Shown: piece after piece, positions 1 to 5,902 of the stretch
How the letters are laid out: the number at the start of each line of letters is the position of its first letter
Numbering within the stretch: the first letter of the stretch is position 1
From: CAZAIO01 sp964485235
Lineage (GTDB): Bacteria; Chloroflexota; Dehalococcoidia; GIF9; UBA5629
Assembly (NCBI GenBank): GCA_964485235.1
Contig: CAZAIO010000084.1
Coordinates: 1-11,957 of the forward strand
Length of the DNA: 11,957 bases
Reading direction: 5' to 3'
Position numbers and translations under genes: made by a program
The notes under the pieces: generated by a model
Databases searched by the model: none
The model's input: the letters and a program-made list of their open reading frames with translations, nothing else
Told to the model about the DNA's origin: nothing

Positions 1-38
1 CGGGAATAGAGCCGCCATTCCAATATTTCTTAACTAGT

Positions 39-491
39 CTACCCGGTGCTTTCAATCAGCATATAACGCGGAATTATGCGTACCACTAATTCACGATAGC
101 CGCTCTTGGCTCTGGAACGGGCGATTTCAACAAGATCTTCCCAGCTATTGACCTGTGTGTCCTCCGATATCCGCGTCAATGTAGAATCATTCCAGTTCCA
201 CTTTTCCGTTTCCTTCAGGTCGTAATACTTCGATTCCTCGGTCTCCGCATCTACGGCTTTAATGGTAATATTGGGTAAAGCTTCAATTTCACTCTTACTA
301 ATTCGCGATGCAGAGAGACGTTTTGCAGACTTTGAACCAACGCGTTTCCTGGAACCTGTCGCAAGGATCCAATTGGTCTGTGCACCGGGTGCACCTTTAC
401 AAACATTGAGATAAACGTGCTTTCCCCGGTAGATAGCACATTGTCTGCAATCTCGATGTGAAATTGGGCAAAGCCTCAATTTATTCTTCAT
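39..491 (-). CDS. Small Cys-rich conserved hypothetical protein
   Basis: Product of 150 aa, function not recognised. The N-terminus carries a C-x6-C-x2-C-x12-C pattern (Cys8, Cys15, Cys18, Cys31) with His13 and His25 nearby, which suggests a zinc or Fe-S site. The middle is basic (residues about 40-70, rich in K, R and S). The C-terminal half is charged and Trp-containing without a clear domain. I chose the ATG at 489-491 because an AAGGAG lies 6 bases upstream. The same frame stays open to an ATG at 573-575 (178 aa), but the extra residues are low in protein-like character and weakly supported by ribosome-binding sites. No signal peptide or membrane segment is seen, so it is probably cytoplasmic. 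It is separated from the next minus-strand gene by about 490 bases and may have its own promoter. Real gene: fairly sure; role: unknown. Confidence 0.72.
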   Translation of the reverse strand: MKNKLRLCPISHRDCRQCAIYRGKHVYLNVCKGAPGAQTNWILATGSRKRVGSKSAKRLSASRISKSEIEALPNITIKAVDAETEESKYYDLKETEKWNWNDSTLTRISEDTQVNSWEDLVEIARSRAKSGYRELVVRIIPRYMLIESTG

Positions 492-982
492 TTTTTTCTC
501 CTTCATATGATCTATCTCCATATCGCCATAGACCGTCATCCCTTTTCCCTGTGCCCGCTCCCCGGGACTTTGCATGATTATATCGCCGTTGTTTATTTTG
601 TTTGTCTTTTATCCGGGCGACCTGCCCTGGACGTCAACATCGTCTACCACACCTTCCATTTTTAGACGGTCTATTTATATATAATACACCGGCTCAACGG
701 ATTTCAACTTCTGATTCTCCACCACCACCTGCAATGCAATCGATTCCGGAACACAGTTTATCGCGTCCTTAAGATTACACCATATATGGCGCATTGCGCA
801 ACATTATAACGAGTATACGACTCCGGGCTGTCAGGTAATCGAACACGCAAAGCGACCATTCAAGCGTATTGATTATCTCTATTAACTTAAATAACATAAT
901 AAAATTTATATGTCAAAAACCTTCCGGAAAAGTATCGCTGTTACCTGTATCGAATTGCTGTTTTACTTCTGCCGCTTATGTT
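492..982. other. Gene-poor stretch with short protein-like frames
   Basis: No gene of ordinary size fits here. On the minus strand there are two overlapping short frames in different phases: 775-897 (40 codons, ATG start) and 675-794 (39 codons, ATG start). Neither has a Shine-Dalgarno site. The second frame is in phase with the downstream Cys-rich gene and is separated from it only by two TAA codons (675-677 and 609-611); the codons between read like protein. This may be a decayed gene or chance. Two adjacent palindromes lie at 780-789 (CCATATATGG) and 789-799 (GCGCA-T-TGCGC). If transcription of the 39-491 gene starts near 880, the stretch would be a leader of almost 400 bases. No tRNA or recognised riboswitch was seen. 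Confidence 0.4.
888..916 (-). promoter_or_regulatory. Candidate sigma70-type promoter, minus strand
   Basis: Read on the minus strand, a perfect -35 hexamer TTGACA (911-916) is followed after 17 bases by TATTTA (888-893), a weak -10. The surroundings are very A+T-rich, so chance matches are likely. It would drive the short frames in 492-900 and the Cys-rich gene at 39-491. Confidence 0.3.
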
Positions 983-1927
983 TTACACGTGTAGTTTTCT
1001 CATGAAGAACTTTTTGCCTTCATATTCGGTCTCTACTATGCTGCCCTTTTTTATCAGCGCCTCGACAGTACTCCAGTCCGCTCTGTTTTTTTCAAGTAGT
1101 ACTTTTACCGCATCTTCTCTCATAGGATGTACTGAGGTAATGCTGAGCAAATCGTATTCTACATTTCCGGTATACCCAAAGGTATTCCCCTCATATCCAA
1201 TGAGATATTCTACGCTGCCCGGCTTATCTGAAAATATCTGATATGCTATATTGAGTGTTTCCTCATCAGGAGCATGCGCCATCTGTTCCGCAGGAGGCCT
1301 GACAGGAACAGCCAGGTAAGACTTTACCGGTTGTAGTCTTTCAAGAAAGTCTGCTAGATCCATTAACTCCCTTACGTTATCATTGAGGCCGCTGAGGAGC
1401 ATGGTCTCGGTAACAAGCTCACCGCGAAATTCATGCCGGAAGGTAAGAATCCCTTTTAAAATATCGTCCAGGTCCAACAGCTTATGCGGCCGGTTAATCC
1501 GCCGCCAGACTTTTTCGCTTACCGCATCTACTTTTACCGATATCCAGTCCGCTCTCTGTAAATCACTGCGGACATCATCACGCCATAACAGGGACGCATT
1601 AGTGATCACCGCAATTTTAATGCCGTATGGACGCAGCAGTTCAATTTCTCTGCCGATATTGACGTCAAGCGAAGGCTCACCGTCTGCAACAAATGTCAGA
1701 TAGTCTACGGGCTCATTTTTTTCTTTCAGCTGTTCGACCTTTATCCCGACGCTGCTGACTACCTCTTCAGGCGGATAGAAAGTCCCGCGGTCAAGACACA
1801 TAGCAGTAGTCCTTCCCACCTGGCAATAGACACAGGAATAGCTGCATGTTTTCGGAGGGATATTATTGATCCCGAGGCTGTGCCCCAGACGACGAGAAGG
1901 AACCGGACCGAATGTCAAAGAGGGCAC
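983..1927 (-). CDS. Radical SAM protein, TYW1-like (COG0731 type)
   Basis: Product of 314 aa. The N-terminus holds the radical SAM cluster motif C-x3-C-x2-C (Cys28, Cys32, Cys35, in TCSYSCVYCQVG), which binds the [4Fe-4S] cluster that cleaves S-adenosylmethionine. The GPVPSRRLGHSLGI opening and the FVADGEPSLD motif (about residues 78-87) are typical of the group containing wyosine-type tRNA synthase relatives. The last 40 residues look like a small winged-helix-like extension. The start is GTG at 1925-1927, with an AAAGGA-type site about 8 bases upstream; no nearer ATG fits. The gene follows the NifU-like gene by 48 bases on the same strand, so the two are probably co-transcribed, and the scaffold could supply or repair its cluster (inference). 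Substrate is not known; bacterial members of this group mostly lack an assigned reaction. Expected in the cytoplasm of an anaerobe. Confidence 0.9.
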   Translation of the reverse strand: MPSLTFGPVPSRRLGHSLGINNIPPKTCSYSCVYCQVGRTTAMCLDRGTFYPPEEVVSSVGIKVEQLKEKNEPVDYLTFVADGEPSLDVNIGREIELLRPYGIKIAVITNASLLWRDDVRSDLQRADWISVKVDAVSEKVWRRINRPHKLLDLDDILKGILTFRHEFRGELVTETMLLSGLNDNVRELMDLADFLERLQPVKSYLAVPVRPPAEQMAHAPDEETLNIAYQIFSDKPGSVEYLIGYEGNTFGYTGNVEYDLLSITSVHPMREDAVKVLLEKNRADWSTVEALIKKGSIVETEYEGKKFFMRKLHV

Positions 1928-1975
1928 GATCTGTATCCTTTACGGGACTTCGTCACACCGCTCTGTCCTGTAGTG

Positions 1976-2404
1976 TTATTGTGCTTCGCTTTTTCTTTTA
2001 AAATAATCGTCGATCGCCTGTTTGAGCGTCCTTTCCGCAAGAAGGGCGCAGTGTTCGCTTTCCTCCGGCAGCCCGCCCAGTTCTTTCAGTACCGTTTTCT
2101 GGTCAAGATTCCGGGCATCGGTAAGGCTTTTGCCTTTGGCAAGCTCGGTGATCATGCTGCCCGATGCAATTGTGGTCCCGCAGCCGTCCGTCATAAACGA
2201 GGCATCGGTGATCTTTTCGTCTTCCACCTTGAGCCAGATCTGCATTGAATCGCCGCACGGACCGGTATAATTTGCAAGGCCGCTATACTCTTCAATATCG
2301 CCGACATTACGGGGGTTCAATGCATGTTCCACAACTATCTCAGAGAAGTGCTCTCTCATCTTCTCTTTAACAATTTCCTGAAATTGTTCCCAGGCTGAAG
2401 TCAT
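1976..2404 (-). CDS. NifU/IscU-type Fe-S cluster assembly scaffold
   Basis: Product of 142 aa, the usual size of a stand-alone NifU N-terminal (IscU-like) domain. All three cluster-ligand cysteines are present: Cys50 in GPCGD, Cys75 in DGCGTTIASGS and Cys119 in SEHCALLA. Asp52, the conserved acidic residue that makes the bound cluster labile, is also present, and NPRNVG (30-35) matches the family's early signature. The family builds [2Fe-2S] or [4Fe-4S] clusters from cysteine-desulfurase sulfur and passes them to apoproteins. No desulfurase gene is in the window. The ATG start has GGGAG 6 bases upstream. A candidate promoter and a nested inverted repeat lie just upstream (2441-2505). The radical SAM gene follows 48 bases downstream and is the obvious client (inference). 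No C-terminal NifU domain or ferredoxin-like domain is attached. Confidence 0.93.
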   Translation of the reverse strand: MTSAWEQFQEIVKEKMREHFSEIVVEHALNPRNVGDIEEYSGLANYTGPCGDSMQIWLKVEDEKITDASFMTDGCGTTIASGSMITELAKGKSLTDARNLDQKTVLKELGGLPEESEHCALLAERTLKQAIDDYFKRKSEAQ

Positions 2405-2440
2405 ACTATACTCCCTGTATTAATATTTCTGCTTATGAAT

Positions 2441-2468
2441 ACTATATTAAAACGGCGCTCACGGCAAA
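2441..2468 (-). promoter_or_regulatory. Candidate promoter for nifU-like/radical SAM pair
   Basis: On the minus strand a good -10, TATAGT (2441-2446), lies 16 bases after TTTGCC (2463-2468), a mediocre -35. Transcription would start about 30 bases before the NifU-like ATG. The inverted repeat at 2472-2505 sits directly upstream of the -35 box. Confidence 0.35.
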
Positions 2469-2471
2469 TAT

Positions 2472-2505
2472 ATCCTGCGTATACTACAGTATGAGAATAC
2501 AGGAT
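2472..2505. repeat. Nested inverted repeat upstream of nifU-like gene
   Basis: Outer arms ATCCTG (2472-2477) and CAGGAT (2500-2505) enclose inner arms ATACT (2481-2485) and AGTAT (2488-2492). Its place just upstream of the candidate promoter suits an operator, for example for an Fe-S-responsive regulator. It could also be an mRNA hairpin at the end of the DUF5320 transcript, although no T-run follows on the minus strand. Confidence 0.4.
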
Positions 2506-2555
2506 GGTATTCCCGCTCTGTACATCGACCTCAACCTGTATTTTCGCTGAACGGA

Positions 2556-2921
2556 CTATTCCTGTTTTCCGCCCTCGATATCCTCTATTCTCTTGCGGAT
2601 AGATTTAAGCTCATCATCTATGTTCCGTGCCTGGTCTTTTAAAAATTCAAGCTCTTCTTCACGGGTCATCTGAGCACCGCCGGTATCCGCATAATAAGGC
2701 GTCTCCCGATAAGGCTGTGTCTGTGTTACATTACCGTATCCGCCGGCAAAATAACCGCACCGCGGCAATCCCCCGCGTCCACGGCCTACATACGGCCAGG
2801 AAGGAGATCTGCCTCGAAAACCGAAGCCTCTGCCGCCTCCCATACCTCCTCCAATACCACGTCCAACGCCATTCCTGGCACCTGATCCCATACCTCTTCC
2901 GCTACCGGGTCCATACATCAT
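2556..2921 (-). CDS. DUF5320-type Gly/Arg-rich protein with coiled coil
   Basis: Product of 121 aa. Residues 1-65 are dominated by Gly, Arg, Met and aromatic residues (MMYGPGSGRGMGSG opening), with a single Cys at 55. Residues about 66-85 are a linker, and residues 87-116 form a predicted coiled coil with heptad-like hydrophobics (EELEFLKDQA, IDDELKSIRKRI). This layout is typical of DUF5320 proteins, which have no assigned biochemical role and, from general knowledge, are often found near DUF134 and NifX/NifB-like metal-cofactor genes. The start is secure: GGAGGTGA lies 4 bases before the ATG. The neighbours are DUF364 (95 bases upstream) and the NifU-like gene (151 bases downstream), so it belongs to a metal-related block. 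The coiled coil suggests oligomerisation; the Gly/Arg tract could bind nucleic acid or metal, but this is a guess. Confidence 0.87.
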   Translation of the reverse strand: MMYGPGSGRGMGSGARNGVGRGIGGGMGGGRGFGFRGRSPSWPYVGRGRGGLPRCGYFAGGYGNVTQTQPYRETPYYADTGGAQMTREEELEFLKDQARNIDDELKSIRKRIEDIEGGKQE

Positions 2922-2981
2922 GTTTCACCTCCGTGTTATAAACATTAACTATTTCAATCATATTTCCATAATCTTTTTTAT

Positions 2982-3013
2982 CCGGCCGGGCGGTCTCGCC
3001 GGTCATTGTCCCG
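2982..3013. repeat. GC-rich overlapping inverted repeats between DUF364 and DUF5320 genes
   Basis: Just after the DUF364 stop, GGCG-GTCT-CGCC (2989-3000) can form a hairpin, and CCGG/GGCC elements on both sides allow alternative pairings, including GCCGG (3001-3005 side) with the CCGGC run at 3011. The tract is much more G+C-rich than its surroundings. There is no T-run after it on the minus strand, so it is not a standard terminator; it may be an mRNA stability or attenuation element between the two genes. Confidence 0.35.
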
Positions 3014-3016
3014 GCG

Positions 3017-3739
3017 CTATTTCATCATAGTCAGCTTCTTTATACCTCTAATCTGGCGGTAATTGGCCCCCTGACTCACGCATTGCAGTGCAATGTCCGA
3101 ATCGATCACCTTTGTTCCCGATATCGCATGAATTCCGTAATCGAAGAGGACCGGGCACAGGGGAGTAGTATCGCCGAGCATTACAATAAATGCATCCGGG
3201 CGGCATAGCTCAAGCAATTGTCCGATCGTATGGTTGGTAAACGATGTTCCCGTAATGCCGACGACATCGGCTTCCGGAATGAACTTCTCCGCCGTATCTT
3301 CGGTCATATCCCCTTCGTGCGGGTTCTTCTCTATCACCCAGAGCTCTTTTACCACTTCCCTCAGCTTCGGAATAAAGGGAAAATGCCCCACAATAGCAAC
3401 TTTCTTACCCTGCCCTTTTTCATGAATAAGATCGCCGGCATTAAGCTCCCTGCAACGTGTTGCATCTACATCGAACAAAGAATTGATTGTCGCCATACCG
3501 ATCACCGCCTCCAGCAACGTATCTGAATAAGCCATACGTACCAGATCGAAGACGCTTTTTCTCAGCAACGTACCGGGCTCCTTTACTGAAGGCTTTTCCT
3601 GCCGCAGCGCATCGCGGGGAAGCGTTGCAGCAAGCCCGCAATGCCTCGTTATCACTCCCGTATGAAATACTCCCTGCCGTATATCCCGCACTTCAGCATT
3701 GCAGTCCAGTGTCGATATCACATCATCAAGTATTTTCAT
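3017..3739 (-). CDS. DUF4213/DUF364 putative heavy-metal chelation protein
   Basis: Product of 240 aa. The N-terminal third (about 1-90) fits DUF4213 and the remainder (about 105-235) fits DUF364. Recognisable family motifs are VAIVGHFPFIPKL (114-126), EKNPHEGD (137-144), ITGTSFTNHTI (162-172), MLGDTTPL (187-194) and FDYGIHAISGTKV (199-211). The fold is Rossmann-like and the family is annotated as putative heavy-metal chelation, a role inferred from structure rather than proven. Cys residues at 13, 34, 96, 179, 195 and 220 are scattered and do not form a standard metal motif. No signal peptide is seen, so it is cytoplasmic. It lies 45 bases downstream of the DUF134 regulator and probably shares its transcript. 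The ATG start has only a weak GAG site 6 bases upstream, so translation may depend on the upstream gene. The exact ligand is unknown. Confidence 0.88.
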   Translation of the reverse strand: MKILDDVISTLDCNAEVRDIRQGVFHTGVITRHCGLAATLPRDALRQEKPSVKEPGTLLRKSVFDLVRMAYSDTLLEAVIGMATINSLFDVDATRCRELNAGDLIHEKGQGKKVAIVGHFPFIPKLREVVKELWVIEKNPHEGDMTEDTAEKFIPEADVVGITGTSFTNHTIGQLLELCRPDAFIVMLGDTTPLCPVLFDYGIHAISGTKVIDSDIALQCVSQGANYRQIRGIKKLTMMK

Positions 3740-3784
3740 TGCTTTCTCAACATCCTTTCATACCATTCCGTATTTTAGAGAAAC

Positions 3785-4249
3785 CTAAAGTCTTCCTCTT
3801 CCTCTGTGATGCTGCCTGCCTCTCCGCCGGCCGCACTGCCGCATAACCGGCGTCAAAGCGGGGCTTTCGCATACAGGACATGAACCGGCAGGTCCTGCCG
3901 CCTCTTCCTCAGAAGGTACATCCCACTGATGCCCGTTGATACATTTGAAACGGAGCCGTTGCATTTCAAAGTTACCGCCTTCGATCCTGATGGCTTTCCC
4001 GTTAAGCAACGCGTCTGCGGTCTTGCGCCGCGCCGCGGTCAGAACCCGGGCAAACGTGGTCCGGGACACGTTCATTTTCTGTGCACATTCTTCCTGCTCA
4101 AGCCCTTCGATATCTTTCAGGCGAAGCGCTTCAGCTTCCTCTACCGCAAGATTGATCTCTTCGAGCTGTGTCAGAGGAATACCGACAGGTTTAAAAAGAG
4201 TAACCTCCGGCAAGAAATAAACCCTGCGACCCAGCGGCGGTCTGCTCAT
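3785..4249 (-). CDS. DUF134 predicted DNA-binding regulator with zinc-ribbon
   Basis: Product of 154 aa. Residues 1-95 match DUF134: an RPPLGRRVYFLPEVTLFKP opening, an acidic helix with EEAEALRLKDIEGL (37-50), then a sigma70-region-4-like helix-turn-helix ECAQKMNVSRTTFARVL (54-70). A zinc-ribbon-like segment follows (Cys103, His107, Cys124, Cys127) and the protein ends in a very basic RRRGRQHHRGRGRL tail that could add nonspecific DNA contact. The family is predicted to regulate transcription; targets are unknown. AAGGAG lies 12 bases before the ATG, a slightly long spacing. It is the first gene of a minus-strand block (DUF364, DUF5320, NifU-like, radical SAM) and is divergent from the molbindin gene, so it is placed to control both its own block and the molbindin (inference). 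A candidate promoter overlaps an inverted repeat at 4316-4329, which would fit autoregulation. Confidence 0.9.
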   Translation of the reverse strand: MSRPPLGRRVYFLPEVTLFKPVGIPLTQLEEINLAVEEAEALRLKDIEGLEQEECAQKMNVSRTTFARVLTAARRKTADALLNGKAIRIEGGNFEMQRLRFKCINGHQWDVPSEEEAAGPAGSCPVCESPALTPVMRQCGRRRGRQHHRGRGRL

Positions 4250-4290
4250 CTTTATTCAAATCTCCTTAATTATTCAATAAATATAATACT

Positions 4291-4319
4291 TTTATAGCTA
4301 CATTTTGAACATATGACCA
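4291..4319 (-). promoter_or_regulatory. Candidate promoter for DUF134 gene
   Basis: On the minus strand TGGTCA (4314-4319) and TATAAA (4291-4296) are separated by 17 bases; both are close to sigma70 consensus. Transcription would begin near 4284, about 35 bases before the DUF134 start codon. The -35 overlaps the inverted repeat at 4316-4329. Confidence 0.42.
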
Positions 4320-4329
4320 TAATAATGGT
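4316..4329. promoter_or_regulatory. Inverted repeat over DUF134 -35 box, possible operator
   Basis: ACCAT and ATGGT arms flank a 4-base AATA centre. The site covers the left part of the candidate -35 box, where a bound protein would block polymerase. The arms are short, so chance is possible. Confidence 0.3.
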
Positions 4330-4394
4330 AACACGCCTATCAATGTTTATCAAGTCGTTACCACAGTATCGTCACCGGACCGCAAGGTATCTGC

Positions 4395-4406
4395 CGGTAA
4401 TTACCG
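4395..4406. promoter_or_regulatory. Perfect 12-bp palindrome in the divergent control region
   Basis: CGGTAATTACCG reads the same on both strands. It lies midway between the DUF134 and molbindin genes, about 30 bases upstream of the molbindin -35 candidates. A similar CCGGTA...TACCGG arrangement recurs at 4729-4742 just after the molbindin gene. This could be an operator for a dimeric regulator. Confidence 0.4.
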
Positions 4407-4434
4407 TCGCGGAACAGGACGTACGGTTAATTAA

Positions 4435-4473
4435 TTGACATTTATTGACAGTCAGGTTTAAATATTAATTATA
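4435..4473 (+). promoter_or_regulatory. Candidate molbindin promoter with doubled TTGACA
   Basis: Two perfect TTGACA hexamers lie 10 bases apart (4435-4440 and 4445-4450), each preceded by AT so that ATTGACA is directly repeated at one helical turn. Possible -10 partners are TTTAAA (4457-4462, 16 bases from the first) and the TTATAG region (4469-4474, 18 bases from the second); neither is strong. Transcription would start about 30-45 bases before the molbindin ATG. Confidence 0.45.
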
Positions 4474-4514
4474 GCGTACAGGAACGCTCCGATTATTTGT
4501 TTCAGGAGGAAGCT

Positions 4515-4724
4515 ATGAAAATCAGTGCCCGCAATACTCTCAACGGAAAAGTAAAACAGGTCAAACCCGGCGCGGTGAATACCGAAGTGGTGGTCGAGCT
4601 GTCCGGCGGCGCGGAAGTGGTCTCGATAATCACGAAAGAATCGGCGGAAAAACTGGGGCTTGCTCCGGGCAAAGACGTATATGCAATCATTAAAGCATCT
4701 AACGTCATGATTGGGATCGACTAG
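4515..4724 (+). CDS. Molbindin (Mop/TOBE domain molybdate-binding protein)
   Basis: Product of 69 aa, the usual size for a single Mop domain. The sequence MKISARNTLNGKVKQVKPGA, then AEVVSIITKESAEKLGL and VYAIIKASNVMIG, matches the Mop/TOBE family closely. Such proteins assemble into hexamers that bind molybdate or tungstate at subunit interfaces and store or buffer the oxyanion in the cytoplasm. The start is the ATG at 4515, with AGGAGG 5 bases upstream; a TTG at 4497 is in frame but would place that ribosome-binding site inside the gene. This is the only plus-strand gene in the window. It is divergent from DUF134 and converges on the wtpA-like gene, whose stop is 75 bases away. The pairing with an oxyanion-binding protein supports a molybdenum/tungsten role. 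Confidence 0.94.
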   Translation: MKISARNTLNGKVKQVKPGAVNTEVVVELSGGAEVVSIITKESAEKLGLAPGKDVYAIIKASNVMIGID

Positions 4725-4728
4725 GAAT

Positions 4729-4742
4729 CCGGTATTTACCGG
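4729..4742. repeat. Hairpin between the convergent molbindin and wtpA-like genes
   Basis: CCGGT-ATTT-ACCGG begins 4 bases after the molbindin stop and can pair with a 5-bp stem. It resembles the 4395-4406 palindrome. No T-run follows on either strand, so if it ends transcription it does so weakly; it may instead be a second copy of a regulator site. Confidence 0.35.
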
Positions 4743-4799
4743 TTACCGACCAAAATTAGAGTACTATAGTTATACCCTTTAGAATACCTGTATTGCCGC

Positions 4800-5885
4800 T
4801 TACTGTATTAACAGGTGTCGAAGTTGTTCAGGTACAAGGTCCATATGATCGACTTCCGGCGGTATAATTTGTGCCTGATGATTTTGTTCGAAAATATTAC
4901 GGCCTTCGCCGCTAAATAAAAATTCAATAAATTGGGCTGCTACTTCTTTATGAGGCGCATTACCGGGAATAGTAATGCCGTACATAATCGGCTGTCCGGA
5001 AAAAACAGGTTGTACGGTGGTAAACCGGTGAAAGTCCAGTTTGCATACTACTTTTTTATATACTTCTTCATAAGTTAAGTCACCAAGGTTTATCTCGGGC
5101 GGCAGTTCCAGAAACTCCAATTCATGTTGTTCGACGACGCTCCGGTACTCAAACGCATAGTCGATATCGCCCGAGTCCAGTAAAGCCAGCATTCTGATGC
5201 TGGACCCCCGTAAAACAATCCTTTCATCGACCGGGCGCAGCAGTTCGGGGACTTCAATTGTGGTGAGTGTCCCGTCCGATTTCACCCCTATTGCTGGACT
5301 GAACTCACCGAGCACCCGTTGAAAAATCGACCTGTCATTATAATATGCTTCTGCAAGTGTCAGGAGCATAAAGGCACGGTAGCCGCAGGCATCGAGCCGC
5401 GCATCCGAAATGCCGAGCTTGATATCCGGTCTGGATAAAACCTCATACCAGTTTTCTCCGTTTATTTCGTCACTGTACAGGCTATCCTTTGTGTACGCGA
5501 TCCCGAGAGAGTTTGTAGCAAATTTTGCATACCATGATGCATAGTGCTCATCGGTGTCAGGCATAGCCACAGGATACATCAACATGGGAATCAGGGAATG
5601 GTCCGCTACTGCAATAATATCTGCTTCTTCGGATAGTTCTGTGATATGACGGATTACCTGTATACTTCCATGGCCTTCTATGAAAGCATCGACATCCGGG
5701 TTTTGCAACTCAAAAGCTTTCTCAAGCTCAGTTAACGGCACCATAAGGCTCCCTGCACAGAGGACCCTCATCTCGATCTTTTTATGTCCTGTACAGGAAC
5801 ATTCAGAGGTGGCTACAATAAAAACACTTACTATAGTCAGTATAAAAATCAGATAAAAAAGACGGGTTGTTTTAAAAGAGATCAT
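4800..5885 (-). CDS. wtpA: WtpA-like tungstate/molybdate-binding protein
   Basis: Product of 361 aa. Residues about 7-27 are a hydrophobic export signal or anchor; two Cys (29, 31) follow but without a canonical lipobox. The mature part shows WtpA/ModA features: VLCAGSLMVPLTELEKAF (41-58), EGHGSIQVIRHITEL (70-84), DIIAVADHSLIP (89-100), the LDACGYRA motif (164-171) and DYAFEYRSV (242-250). In archaeal WtpA/ModA structures an Asp and a Glu complete octahedral oxyanion coordination; Asp165 and Glu246 are the candidates here, by motif position only. It would capture tungstate or molybdate outside the membrane. No permease or ATPase gene is present on either side within the window, so it either uses a transporter encoded elsewhere or has a non-transport role. 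It is the last gene of the run, 17 bases after the 193-aa domain protein. The ATG start has only a weak GGA site. Confidence 0.86.
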   Translation of the reverse strand: MISFKTTRLFYLIFILTIVSVFIVATSECSCTGHKKIEMRVLCAGSLMVPLTELEKAFELQNPDVDAFIEGHGSIQVIRHITELSEEADIIAVADHSLIPMLMYPVAMPDTDEHYASWYAKFATNSLGIAYTKDSLYSDEINGENWYEVLSRPDIKLGISDARLDACGYRAFMLLTLAEAYYNDRSIFQRVLGEFSPAIGVKSDGTLTTIEVPELLRPVDERIVLRGSSIRMLALLDSGDIDYAFEYRSVVEQHELEFLELPPEINLGDLTYEEVYKKVVCKLDFHRFTTVQPVFSGQPIMYGITIPGNAPHKEVAAQFIEFLFSGEGRNIFEQNHQAQIIPPEVDHMDLVPEQLRHLLIQ

Positions 5886-5902
5886 ACGATGTCCATTCCG
5901 GT

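Noticed and set aside
780..789. CCATATATGG resembling a eukaryotic CArG box
   Set aside because: A short palindrome in a prokaryotic A+T-rich stretch; no basis for that function.
917..935. TTCCGGAA followed by a short T-run as terminator of the radical SAM gene
   Set aside because: The palindrome has no room for a loop and the stem is only 4 bp, so an intrinsic terminator is not supported.
978..1241. Plus-strand open frame opposite the radical SAM gene
   Set aside because: Entirely antisense to a well-supported gene, no ribosome-binding site, no recognisable protein features.
3218..3846. Several plus-strand frames opposite DUF364 and DUF134
   Set aside because: Antisense shadows of two recognised families; composition unlike real proteins.
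5793..5808. Lipoprotein signal in the WtpA-like protein (Cys29/Cys31)
   Set aside because: The residues before each Cys do not fit a lipobox (Ser-Glu-Cys and Cys-Ser-Cys), so it is only noted as a possibility.
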